Source of the DNA: Massariosphaeria phaeospora
Lineage: Eukaryota > Ascomycota > Dothideomycetes > Pleosporales
Assembly (NCBI GenBank): GCA_011032825.1
Contig: JAADJZ010000010.1
Span: 372,001 to 436,000 of the forward strand
DNA length: 64,000 bases
Direction of reading: 5' to 3'
Shown here piece after piece: positions 1-10,548 of this stretch. Below the pieces are notes generated by a model. The model made no database searches. It was not told the origin of the DNA and was given only the letters and a program-made list of their open reading frames with translations. The translations under genes and the position numbers were made by a program. The number at the start of each line of letters is the position of its first letter. Within the stretch, counting starts at the first letter, position 1.

Positions 1-888
1 AATTCGCCTTTGGTGGCTCTGCAACCTTAACAGATACAGTTGATCTGACGAGTGCATGTGTCTTTGCAGAATAATCGCTAGAGAATTGGGTTGCTATGCA
101 CAGTAGCCTAGACTGGCGCTCCTGCGCGGCATCTCGGCGCGGACTGCTGTTTAGAGCACTGCAACTGCTTCGTGCGTGGCCTGATTCAATCAGTCAGGCA
201 ACGGTGGGAACCACAGGTGCGAGAGAGGTCGCGTCCGGGGATTATTTATTTGATCAATTTGAGTCGTTCAGTCATTGCTGACTATGTTGACTACCCATTA
301 ATTACAAACGCAACAGAAATGATTCGCAAAGTCACGTGCTTGAGCTTCGCCCGCCGGGCAGTAACGCGATTTCTCTCTGGTTTGTATCCTATTGGAACTA
401 TAAACCCTACAACTTGCTTTGGTTGCTTGGTGGCGATGCGTTACAGCTACATATGTCTAGACCAGTGTACCATACAGGATTGAGGTGCATTAGGCAGGTA
501 GCGGAGCACGCGATTTCAGCTCATGGCCAAGAGGATCAGGCGATTGAAACAAAGTCTCACTATACACGGCACAGGTACTAATGCCTGAACTGAAAAACCT
601 GGTGCGAGGTTGCGGAAACGATCCGAAGGCTTCGTGGGGCAGCTTACACGCTGAGAAGGGGAACAACGATACTGCTGTTTTGGGCTTAGCGCGGTTGGCT
701 CGTCCAGCAAAGAGGGCAGGCGGTGTGGCGGCCTCTTCTGGTCTCTTCCCCTCAACTTGCCAAAGCCACCATACCATCATCGCCACCCACTCGCCTTGGG
801 CACCTCTTCTCCAAACGATCCATTCCGCCCAGTCGACCTCCAACCCAACCTGCAGCCCGCCCAGCACGACGCAGCCACCAAAGCCCTG
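1..888. other. No supported gene; upstream flank of the coiled-coil gene
   Basis: Only short, mutually overlapping frames occur here and none has recognisable protein character. The frame that becomes the coiled-coil gene is open for a while before its ATG at 889, so the true start could lie further left. I could not find a better ATG in that frame. Confidence 0.4.
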
Positions 889-2020
889 ATGGCTACTTTG
901 CCTCGCTCTGAGGGGCTTCCCGGTACATGCCCTCATTCATCTCACACAAGTACTCTGCTGACTCTTGGAAGACGCAGGCATCGATGGCGAGAAACAACTT
1001 CGCGTCCAAATCGAAGTCACCTCCACAGCCTCAGCCTCGTCCAAGGCTAAAGACGATCGGATTGTAGACCTCGAAGCACAGCTGGAACAGTTCAAGCACA
1101 GCTCCCGGCTCCTCGCCCAAACCGAAGCCGAAGTCGATAGGTTGAACGAGCTACACTTCAAACTACAACTTCTGTCGGTTACCGCAGAAGATGGCTGCAA
1201 AAAGGCTGTAGAGAAGCTTGCTGCTGCCCAAAAGGAGAACGGCACTCTCAAAGCCAAGCTTGCTGAGGTTAGCAAGATTGCAACTGATGTCCGTGGAGCC
1301 AACGACACCCTCACCGAAGCCAACAATACCCTCACCGAAGCCAACAACACCTTCACCGAAGCCAACACTACCCTCCGTGATGACCTAGCCAAGTCTCAGA
1401 AGGTGGCAGAGCAGCTTCCTTTGGCTCGTGAACAGATCAACGTCCTCGCCGAAGCCAACCTCAAGGTTGACAATGAGCTCTCGGAACTACGCGAAGCCAA
1501 ATTTGGAGTCAATGATGAGCTGTTCGGCCTTACCGAAGCCAAACTTGAAGTCGACGACCAACTGGCGGGACTAAAGTAGATAGCCGCGGAGAGGGAGTCT
1601 CGGTTCCAATTCTTTGAAAAAGCCCGACTCTCCATGTTCCACCAAATCTACGGAACGCTCTTCGGCATGGGTGTTGATCTGAAGCCCTACAACCACGATG
1701 ACTGGGTCAACAAAGCCCCATTGGAAGATATCTTGCCCGTGTTGATGCACGACATTAGCGATCTGTGTGATGGAATCAAATGTCTTCTAGCCGCGAAGAA
1801 CTTCTTTAGAGATAACTGCCATGAACTGGGAGTCGAATTGGATGAGGAAATGGATAACACTAGCAAAGCCCGCGCGGAGATCTCATCGCTGCAAGGGGTC
1901 ATTCGAAGCCAAGGTGCAGGTTTGGCGTTGCGAGACGCCGAGATCAAAGAGTTGAACGAGATCTCAGACGAGCCGCAGCTGCAAGTACAAAGCCTCTTCG
2001 AGATTCTCGAAAGAAACTGA
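889..2020 (+). CDS. Coiled-coil protein, frame interrupted by one in-frame TAG
   Basis: No function is recognised. Two exons are inferred: 889-922, a 49-nt intron (923-971, GTACAT...GGAAG) and exon 2 from 972; the codon split across the junction gives Asp and joins the frames correctly. The protein is almost wholly heptad-like alpha helix (Glu, Leu, Lys and Ala rich). It includes a short block of 7-residue repeats (TLTEANN type) encoded by near-perfect 21-nt repeats at about 1305-1375. A TAG at 1577-1579 stops the frame after about 216 codons, but the same frame continues with clearly coding sequence for another 146 codons to a stop at 2018-2020. Either this is a recent nonsense mutation, or the stop lies in an unrecognised intron, or two proteins are made. 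I found no in-phase intron with good splice sites that removes the TAG. Confidence 0.55.
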
Positions 2021-2194
2021 GAAAATAATACTTCTACGTAGTTTGTATGTAACAATGAGCACACTGTCACCGGGATCTACTCTTTGCCTCTCTGATTCCT
2101 GAATACACACAACGCACTCATCGCAAGTTTGTCCTATCGTTCAGCTGCCTCTCCAACTGGTTGACTGTGTGGTGGCCATCTCGACAAACCAAAG

Positions 2195-2330
2195 ACAATA
2201 CCTAGTATGCTAGATACAATACAGTTTTGTAAGGATGGAAGTAGCCTATCTACCTATTACTGTAAATTCCTAGGTTGTTATGAGGATCGCCTAAAGTCTT
2301 CTCTAGATATTAGCATCTTCTATTCTAGAT
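2195..2330 (+). mobile_element. MITE-like element copy 1 (core, forward)
   Basis: It carries the family core (ACCTAGTATGCTAGATAC, then CTATCTACCT and AGGATCGCCTAAAGTCTT in order), also found at about 14 other places here. Both terminal inverted repeats are too diverged to place, so the limits are approximate. Confidence 0.6.
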
Positions 2331-2501
2331 GACATCGACATTCAAGCTGGCCTAGATGAGTACCATAATGTCGAGCCTAGTCACAAGAGGACATCTGCAA
2401 AGCCCATGAGGGCTGAGCGTCCTACTGCCTAGGGGGAAAGCAAAGCCAAGTCCAATGGGAAATCTAAAGCTGACGAAATCAACTAGATTTTGTCTCTGCC
2501 C

Positions 2502-2973
2502 ATGGATGAAGGCACGAGATCTCACAGTCGCTTTCGAAGCCTGCCCAACTGCATGCAAAGTCAGTTGATCGCTGCTTTCAAAGCCGCCTTCAGCTCTAGC
2601 AACGACAGGGCACACAGCAGCGAACAGGCGAAATACCATGGTATCTTTGCAGGTACAGTCATCGCACCCGATCGTTTAAATTATGCTTACCCACCCGCCC
2701 ACAGCTTTGGTCAACTTCGAAGCCCGAGAGAATACTGCTCGCAAGAATCGCTGCATCAACGAAGCCATCTACCACCAGGGGAAAGAGCACGCCACGCCAC
2801 CGCCTTCGTCAACGGCGTGCAGTCGCTGTACACGGGCTCGGAGGATTTGCGCTAGAGTCGTAGATTCGGACGGATACAAGTTGTGCCTGTACCCCATAGC
2901 TGCTGAGCATGGATTGTCGGGAAAACGTTGGGAAGACGCCGGATTCTGGCTATCAGGCGGATCGAAGCTATAG
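2502..2973 (+). CDS. Small Cys-rich hypothetical protein
   Basis: A two-exon model: 2502-2652, intron 2653-2704 (52 nt, GTACAG...CCACAG), then 2705-2973. The junction phase is consistent, giving a protein of 139 aa. The C-terminal half has a compact Cys and basic block, C-x2-C-x6-C-x11-C (CSRCTRARRIC followed by LCLYP). This recalls, but does not match, a Zn2Cys6 binuclear cluster, because it has four cysteines rather than six. There is no signal peptide and no membrane segment. The function is unknown; it could be a degenerate transcription-factor-like or transposon-linked small protein. Two independent open frames that join in phase argue that the model is real. Confidence 0.5.
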
Positions 2974-4605
2974 GCTAATAACAAAACGTGTTTATTTTCT
3001 CTTCCTGCTGCCTTTTAGACAGCTGTTGCTGTACTCTTGCTATCCCCTTGACCTCTATATCTCTTTGTAGAGGCAGAGGGCTCTAAAGGCCGAAGGCCTC
3101 TATACGCCAGAGCAGCCAGAGCCACACACGCTAGATCTCATACCTCTCCACCCCCATATAATTAAAATATACGTAGAGAAATTACAGGCAGAACAAGGGA
3201 ATATCAAGGATAAGGCAGGTCACATTGATGAATGGCGGAGAGGACATTGCATTGATTGGATTGCATTTACGCTTCGTTTTTTTGACCTCTAATCTGATGG
3301 GCTTCGACTCTTGAGCTTTGATCCGATAGGCTTCGTGTTGGGCTTCGTTTGTTGACCTTTGATTTGAAGGGCTTCGTGTTTGGCCTTTGATCTGAAGGGC
3401 TTCGCCAATGTGTGCTAGTTCTCCGTCTGTCCCAAGAGTACTCACAGCTCGTCTAAAAGGTTAAGAAGATCCGATCGCTCCCGCTATTCTCGATAAATAC
3501 TTGTCATACCAACGTCGTTAGACTGTCTGCATCGCCATCAACTACAACGCCCAAGCTACTTACCACTGAGCTAAACGAATCGCAAGCAACTGCACGCACA
3601 ACTCAACGCAGAGTTACCGCGCCTGGGAGCGAGCTAGCCAAAACTTTAGAGATCCTCCTGGCAGTGTAGAAAGTTTGAGCTAAAGGTAAGTCGTATACTT
3701 TTCTCTTTACAAAGAGCTACTGTATCTAGCAGACTGGGTAATGTCTAGCTCAGAACTTGGAGAGGTGAGAGTGTGCATAGGCATAGCCTTCCAGAACCTA
3801 GGTGCGGCGCAATTAGCAACAGTTTTTGTAAGGGGGTAAAATAGACCTTCTACCTTTATATATAAGGATTCTAGGAGCGGACCTTCGAAGATTAATTTAT
3901 TGAACAAGAATAAAGCATTGTACGATGTTGGTGGAAGCCAGGTGGTGACCGGGCATCCAATGTGGAAGTTTGGATTTGGTTGCTGATGACACAATGTCCC
4001 CACTTCGAACCAAACTCGTCCCTTAGTCTCCCATACATTGGATAAGACACCAGCGTTATCCCAGATGCAGTTGTGCCTGTCACCACACGCACGTGTCTTT
4101 ATTTGTTGAAAAAGGAGGCGAGATTGAAGTATGCATACCGTTGTTATTCACTTTCTCCATACGTACGAGAGGTCAGTGTCCCTCGAAGACTCCATCTTTT
4201 GAACTAGTCAATTAGTTGATCTATTGTTGCGATAACACACACAGTTGACTGGGTTTAGCGAGCCCTGACTGATCATGCGGGGGGTGGCTTAGCCTTCACT
4301 CACTTCTGCAGTAACACTTGGCTACTCCGCTAGGTTCAACCGTGTTATTTTTCCTGTTTCGAGCTCCTATTCGTGCGGGAATTAGAGACGTCTTGGTATT
4401 CGCAAACGAGGCTTTCGCTTTCCTCGTATTTTCCCGCAGCTGAGCTTGGCAGCATGAACACCGGCGAATGGAGTTGCAGTAACGAAATCATGTGAGCGCC
4501 CGATGCGCCACAGTTTCAACCCGCGGTCTAAATTTGTAGCACCCGATTATTTGCGCTGAAATACTTATTTAGGAGCGGGCCCGCCAGCCCTGCGATGCTG
4601 CAAAC
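2974..4605. other. Intergenic region with a degenerate repeat and one MITE copy
   Basis: No supported gene. At about 3270-3410 a motif containing GGGCTTCG and CTTTGATCTGAA recurs four to five times with spacings near 25-50 nt, a decayed tandem repeat. A reverse MITE-like copy lies at about 3675-3760. Short frames at 3182-3445 and 3707-4092 have no recognisable protein features. Confidence 0.5.
3675..3760 (-). mobile_element. MITE-like element copy 2 (fragment, reverse)
   Basis: TTTACAAAGAGCTACTGTAT, then CTAGCAGACTGGGTAATGTC, matches the reverse-oriented core of the family (compare 32310-32370). Only the palindromic centre is clearly retained. Confidence 0.5.
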
Positions 4606-5775
4606 ATGGCTCCACGACGAGGCGGAAGCGGTGGTAGTGGAGGAAGCAGCGGCTCCTCCCTATCCTGCGACAGCGACGCGGATTACCCTTGCACCAGCGG
4701 ACTGTACGAACTTTACGGGCATACCATCACCTTCTACGACCAAGCCGAGCTGTATGGGCAACTTGTCCCGTATGTCATTTGGTGTCTCGCGCTTGGCTTT
4801 GTTTTCGTGCAGACTCTCAAATTCAAGACGCGATGGCTTCAGGCAGCGATCCTCTCATTCCTCATCGCTTTCGTCTTCCTCTGCGCTCGATTCGGCCTGC
4901 TGATCTCGGAGAGCGACGTCCCTATCGGATACCGGTTCGAGTCGTCCATCGTTGTTCTGGGTGAACGGATCGGGATGGTTTTTCTCATCGCCGGATTGTT
5001 TCCACCCGAATCGCGCAAGCTCTTCAAGATGCTGTTCTACCCGATCCTCGCTCTATGCGCTGGTCTCAACATCGCATACATTGTGCTGGATTTCTTACTG
5101 TCGGCGGCGGCTCTCAACCAATACAAGGACTCCTGGACTTGGTGGCTCAGTGATCGCGATTTTGGTCTCACGCTCACGTCTCGACACGTTCGCGAGTTGA
5201 AGTTAAATTCCGGCTATGATGTCAGTCCTTTCTACGTTGAGGATAAGGTGTTCGACGGCTTTGCAGACTATCACAGCCCGCGGAGCATACATATCAAGAT
5301 CGGAGTTGCAGCGGACTTTCTTGCCCTTGCGTTGGCCGTCTTCATCGCTATCCTAGCTGGGGTTCCACGCCTGAGAACCAAAGCCACGCCCACAAGGGGT
5401 ACCGTGAGTATACCTGCCGTTGGGAAACAAGGGCAAAACTAACTCGAGGTGTAGATCTGGCTGAGGGTTGCAGCCGCAGGGCTCATACTTTCGACGCTCT
5501 TTCGTGTCATCATCGCTACACACTATGTGCTGTGGAACTGGAGCATCTTCAACGACTTTTCGCGATGGGTTGACTGGATTGATACGTACACGTACGATGA
5601 GAACCTGATTCCTATAACAGTTGGAACTGGATTCGTTGAAGGATACCGGACCACGGTTAATGGATTTCCCATTGTCGAAGCTCTGTTGCAACCCTTGGGT
5701 ATCGTGCTGGCTTGTGCTGCAATGGCGCACTGGTGGAGGATTCAAAGACAGACTGTTCGTAGCGTTGGATATTGA
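4606..5775 (+). CDS. Seven-span integral membrane protein of unknown function
   Basis: Two exons: 4606-5403 and 5455-5775. The 51-nt intron has GTGAGT, the branch site AACTAAC and a GTAG end; the phase is 0 and the protein is 372 aa. The N-terminus is Gly/Ser rich and followed by two Cys. About seven hydrophobic segments follow, roughly at residues 52-70, 78-97, 118-135, 144-168, 244-263, 268-290 and 340-360, with an Arg/His-rich loop in the middle and a long loop between the last two spans. This topology resembles fungal 7-span families (RTA1-like or receptor-like), but I see no diagnostic motif. It probably sits in the plasma membrane or an organelle membrane. The transported substrate or ligand is unknown. 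Confidence 0.8.
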
Positions 5776-6495
5776 ATATGTACTGTGTCGATAGGAGTTA
5801 TTCGCTAGGTTTGCAAGACGATTGACTGAACAATGAGTGTGTGAGCCGTTACCACCAATGGAAATCTGTCAGCTAGATAGTCTTCAGAAAGTAAAAGTCA
5901 TGAAACTTGTCTATTTTGAATGGAAGGAAAGATAGTTGGAAGGTAGTCAACGTAGTCAGAAATGACTGAACGACTCTAATTGACTAATTAAGTTAAACTA
6001 GCTTTTTGGTTCATGGTCGGCGATCATTCAAAGAACATCTCGTTGAAACCCTTGGAACAGATGCCATTGGCTAATACGGTGGTTATCAAACAAAGAGGAG
6101 TACTCGGTGAAGTCGATGGCGGTGGAGGACCGAATCGCCAAACCACCGAATGGGAATGGCACAACAAAGACCGCTCCCTACCGCTATATGCCGCACAATG
6201 ATTAATTGATAAGTAACCTTGGCCTCGACGTAGTCGAACGGCGTTGTGCATCTAGCGATAGAGCCGTCGCATATTCCGCTCTTTCATCCGGGTGGCGACA
6301 GCTCAAAGAAAAAGATACATCCTATGAGAGTGGTCGGGAGGGGTATAGAAGAACAAAGACTTCCAGTAAGTACTTAAAGAGCTCGAGGCCTGGGAATTAG
6401 TTGAAAAACCAGAGAAATCCGATTCCAATCCATCCGAAACAGCTTCAGCCATCACGCCCTATTCTATCCAACACAAACTCAACCAACGCTACAAG
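5776..6495. other. Intergenic region
   Basis: Short frames only. Nothing recognisable was seen apart from generic promoter-like sequence just before 6496. Confidence 0.4.
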
Positions 6496-7557
6496 ATGCG
6501 CACCAAGCTCGAAGTACGAGAACAAACTTTCGGTTCAACAGATCTCGTGGAGTGCGTGATTCTTCGCACACACGGTTTGTCCGACTGTCCTGTGCCACCG
6601 CTTGATCAATGTATCAAACTGAAGCTCCCATACGAAGCCGACTCTCACCCTGATCTGCCCTCGAAAGAGGAGATCGAGAGGGCAATGAAGGACAAACCTT
6701 TTACACTTGGTTCAGGAAACGCTATATGCAACGTTGGTGAGTTGGTTGTCAAAAGGGGCATGAATTTATCCCTTTTACAGGAAGCGGAGAATATGCTATA
6801 CCTAGAACAGCATTCCCAGGTGCGCACGGCTAAGGTGTACGCCGTTTATGCCCAGCCCCGTGGTACATACCAACATCCAGATGGAAACGATCACGACATG
6901 TACTATTTGATCACGGAGTACATCGAAGGTGAAACGTTGACCGAATCGAGGTGGGATTCCATGGGCAAAGAGATGCAAGGGATTATTTGCGATAAGCTCG
7001 CGGAGCAGATGAAGTTACTTCGTTCCGTCCCTGCTGAAGGTCACTACGGCCGGGTCCATCGCCAACCTTGGATCGCTGATATATATCATACCCCCTACCC
7101 GGAGGTTTTCGGTGGCCCTTTCAATACCTGGGACGAGTTCCTAACGAATCGAATTACAGTTGGGGAGGCCGAACTCTCGATCGCGACCATTTTAACAGAA
7201 TGGACAGAGCAAGACAAAGAGTTTTTGTCGGGATTCAAATCAGTCTTAGCTGGTAGCAAAGGCTCAGCTCCCGTACTTTCCCACGGGGATCTTGCATTCC
7301 ATAATATGATTATTCGTCCAATCATGGGAGACGGAAGAAAGATTGTTGATTGGGAACTTACGATCATCGACTGGGAGTTGATGGCATGGTCCCCTGCCTT
7401 GGTAGAAATCGTTGACCTGAAATACTTGCTTCACAGCTGGCGTAGCCCTGATTCGCTGATGTGGGATAGGTTTTGCGCGCACTTTAAGGATACATATCCA
7501 GTGGAAGTAGAGTACTTACAACAACTTTCCAAAAGGTTTTGTTTCAAACTTGGGTAG
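6496..7557 (+). CDS. APH-family phosphotransferase (kinase-like fold)
   Basis: A single exon of 353 aa, opening with ATG at 6496. The C-terminal half holds the Brenner-type catalytic signature of the aminoglycoside/choline kinase superfamily: SHGDLAFHNMII (about residues 260-271), with the catalytic Asp and the metal-binding Asn, followed by a DWE motif (the DFG equivalent). An earlier segment, YYLITEYIEGETL, is the hinge region. Fungal members are many and mostly uncharacterised; they probably phosphorylate a small molecule or are pseudokinases, so no substrate can be named. An oddity is that the DWEL metal-binding motif appears twice within about 9 residues (IVDWELTIIDWELMAW), where family members normally have it once. 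Neither neighbour suggests a pathway. Confidence 0.85.
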   Translation: MRTKLEVREQTFGSTDLVECVILRTHGLSDCPVPPLDQCIKLKLPYEADSHPDLPSKEEIERAMKDKPFTLGSGNAICNVGELVVKRGMNLSLLQEAENMLYLEQHSQVRTAKVYAVYAQPRGTYQHPDGNDHDMYYLITEYIEGETLTESRWDSMGKEMQGIICDKLAEQMKLLRSVPAEGHYGRVHRQPWIADIYHTPYPEVFGGPFNTWDEFLTNRITVGEAELSIATILTEWTEQDKEFLSGFKSVLAGSKGSAPVLSHGDLAFHNMIIRPIMGDGRKIVDWELTIIDWELMAWSPALVEIVDLKYLLHSWRSPDSLMWDRFCAHFKDTYPVEVEYLQQLSKRFCFKLG

Positions 7558-7986
7558 TTCAGGCAATATACTGGAGCACACCCTACAAGCTCTTCTTAGT
7601 TTAAAGACTAAGTTGTGGTGTTGCGCTATGCGCTTCATTATCACCTCTTTACTATTTGCTCTACGCCAAAGCTCTTACTTCGTCTACAATATACATCCAT
7701 GTTCTCCCTGAAAGACGCTTTAATAATACCATCACTATAGTACACTCACCTTTTTGTTGCAAACGCCAGTTATTTTTTGCTACTACTTGTCGTAGTTATA
7801 ACTATACCAGGATATGTCACGCATACATTTCTCAAGTAGAAGTAGGCTCGCTGTATTGAAACACAGGTAGATGTAGTTACATTATTCATGTTACATCGAA
7901 TCGTACTCTGTACTCTAACAGCTATAAAACACTGAAAAGATCCAACGCTGTGAGCCCCTGCGCGCTGTAGGCCTCAGCACCAAACG
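7558..7986. other. Intergenic region
   Basis: AT-rich. No gene, repeat or RNA was recognised. Confidence 0.4.
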
Positions 7987-8415
7987 CAGAATCATAGCCT
8001 TGCCTCAACTAGGTTTAGACCCGTACAAATCCTCCACCCACTCCACATCAAATACCCCCTTAGTCTACCTAACCTCAAAATGCAGATGTTTCCGTGATTC
8101 TGCTCCAAAGATTCCAAAAATTCTGATATGCCGTCGGCTCAGCATCCGGTTGTTCGAGTGGAACTGGATGAACTGGCTGACTAGTACCGACAGAAACGGA
8201 CTCATCAGGGCAAATGCAGAAATTCATAGCCTATCCTCAGCTGGTTTTGGACCCGTAACAGATCCCCAAATGTTACGAGTCCATATGTTTCCGTAATTCT
8301 GGTCCAGATGATTCAACAGTACCGATTTCCAGGTCTTGAAGGTCTCCTCAGTATTCGGGTTATTGGGTGGAGCGGGATGAACCGGCTGAGCAGTACCAAT
8401 AGGGATGAATGCATC
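7987..8415. repeat. Tandem duplication of about 220 bp (two diverged copies)
   Basis: 7987-8211 and 8215-8415 align along their length: GCAGAATCATAGCCT against GCAGAAATTCATAGCCT, then GACCCGTA, ATGTTTCCGT, GGATGAACTGGCTGA against GGATGAACCGGCTGA, and AGTACC. The right copy is the 3' end of the minus-strand gene at 8224-9144. The left copy still encodes a similar tail on the minus strand (VGTSQPVHPVP against IGTAQPVHPAP) and ends in its own stop. Confidence 0.7.
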
Positions 8416-9144
8416 GGGACTAGAGACCCAACCCAGTTCTTCTATCATGAATTTGGGCGACTGTGGAAGTTTACTGCGTATGGTGGGGCCTAGATTTGGA
8501 AGGTACTGATGAACGGCGTGAGACTTGAGTAGAGACCCAGAGACATGAACGTAGAGCCCTAGTGATCCATTCGCGCTTCGTGCCATATAGACAAGGTGTG
8601 GGTGGCGAGTGCCGTGTTGCTGTGACATCTTGGATGCGTCTGGAAGGGTCGACGGTGTAGGCTTGAGGGATTTGTAGGCTGTCCTTTTGTCAGTGTGATG
8701 AGTGGGCTGAAGATCACAAGAGTCAATACAATCGAACGATGAACGTACCTTTTCCGATCTTTAGGAAGCTAAGCGAAGTAACGCGGAGATTTTCGACGGA
8801 ACGTTTGAGTTTGCAAAGCGCTTGGTCGTTTGGATGGCTCTAAGTCAAGCCAGCTAATCGTGGTAGTCTTGCGTAGGGTGGTCTGCTACGTGGACTGACC
8901 GGATATGGATGCCGTTATATAGAGGTTAGTGCACCCAGATTTCGTCTAGCTCTTTCTCATTCTGTCTGAATCTGTAATGCCCACATGGGACATGTTTGTT
9001 GATGCAGATGTTTGTATCGGATAAAGTTGTCAGCGGTGCATCAAACATAATTGTTAAGAATGGACGGGTTTCTCCTGACGGCTGAAAGGCTGAAACACTA
9101 CTGCACGTGCTCTTTATCCAACTCGATTCAGGAGGGTGTGTCAT
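8224..9144 (-). CDS. Three-exon orphan protein
   Basis: No family is recognised. The model, 5' to 3' on the minus strand, is exon 1 9144-8935, intron 8934-8840 (95 nt), exon 2 8839-8749, intron 8748-8679 (70 nt, GTACGT...GACAG) and exon 3 8678-8224. Both joins keep phase and give 251 aa. The middle reads as a normal soluble protein (ALCKLKRSVENLRV, then SFLKIGKAYKSLKP). The first half has a few Cys (VPCGHY); the C-terminus is Pro-rich. No signal peptide or membrane span was seen. The first intron uses a weak GTGCAC donor, and an internal ATG could be the real start, so the 5' end is the least certain part. The 3' end lies inside a tandem duplication. Confidence 0.6.
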
Positions 9145-10548
9145 TGAGCCTCTCGGTTCATGGGCCGCGGCGTACTATGGGCCTGTTTGGTCTCGGAACT
9201 GCCTCTGCATTTGCCTTTGCAGAAGTAGGTGTACGATACTATACCATAGGTTTTGCTAAGCTGTATCTAGGGTGTAGACACCTCTAGGGTTGCAATCTTT
9301 CACATTCCCCTTGTTAGCTTGCTTGCTTGTTTATACAGACGGCGACAGCTTGCTTGTTGGATTATTGGCGGCGGCTTGACAAGCTCGCAAGCTGGCTTGA
9401 TTGTTGACATCTCTGGGCGAAATTGACTCTACCAATAGTAAAAGCAAGTGTTTGTCGGGACTCATAAGTGACCCAAGTCAATGATCGACCCATTCACTGG
9501 CTGATATCGGGTCGTCTAGACATACTGTATAGCTACTATCAGAAAAAAAAGGACAAACGTACGTCTAGAGTATGCTCCTTGTGTACAACACATACACAAG
9601 TTCCTCCGATTCACCTTGTCTTCGCCGACGTGCAACTCGTCGCATCAACCCGTCTCACCGTCTCGCCAAGCTGAGTCTCTGCTGGGAGATTCTAGAATGA
9701 TACACGAGGGTCACGTGCTCCTTCTCATACTCGCTTGATAGGCCGTGGTACCGCTCGTCGCGCGGGATGTACACGTGGACCTCTTCTACTCGAAATCAGC
9801 CTTGGATCAATTCGGCTACAACTCAAAGCCTGCGTTGGACTTGGGCTTGTGCATCCAGACGCTCAGGACGCCGGACGGATGCGAGATGGGCGCACTCTGA
9901 CGGAAACAGGGTCTCCGGGACCAAGGCTTAAGACGCTGGGATCCATGGATGCGGCTCTTAACTGGAAGACTAGCTGTACAACTTGTTTTCTCATCTATAT
10001 TTTGTAGTATGAAGTTGAAATTATATGTAGAATTGTAGCTTTGTATTGCTATACTAGCATCACCGTTTTGGAGGCGCGCGGATCCATCTCTTTAGTTCCA
10101 GAGATCCCCGTTTCCGTGAGAGGGGCGCAGTTTCTCCGTGGCAGCATCACCGGCGAACGAACCAGGGAGAAGCTGGATTGGATTATTGGTATTGGGGGTC
10201 GGAAAGGAATTCACCTCCTTGGCGATGTCCTGAGCGAAGGGTGTATGCCAGACGTACCACTTCCTGCAGCAAGTATGCGGGCTGTCGATGAGATGGAGCA
10301 GCGCAAGAACAGGGTGCTGAAGAGCGTGAAGGCCTCGAGAAAGTCCATAGTTCCCTCTCCGAGCCCCATAACGAGCCGCAGTTACAACCAGAACTAGTAG
10401 ATCGGATCCGGATAAGAGTGTATTTAATTTTGAAGATTGTAATAGACTACCTTTTGCAATAGTCCGTACTGGGGTATTACTGTGGCCCTCTTGGTATATA
10501 AGTCGATTGCTCACACACAAGACTTGCACTTAGTATGCGTCGTTTGCC
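9145..10548. other. 1.4 kb without a supported gene
   Basis: Two overlapping opposite-strand frames (10041-10397 plus, 10092-10529 minus) are open, but neither shows domain, motif or convincing composition. A low-complexity run of CTTGCTTG and GGCGGC-type words lies at 9310-9400. Confidence 0.4.

Noticed and set aside
10041..10529. Overlapping open frames on both strands (118 and 145 aa)
   Set aside because: Neither has a domain, motif, paralogue in the window or convincing composition, and I could not decide between strands.
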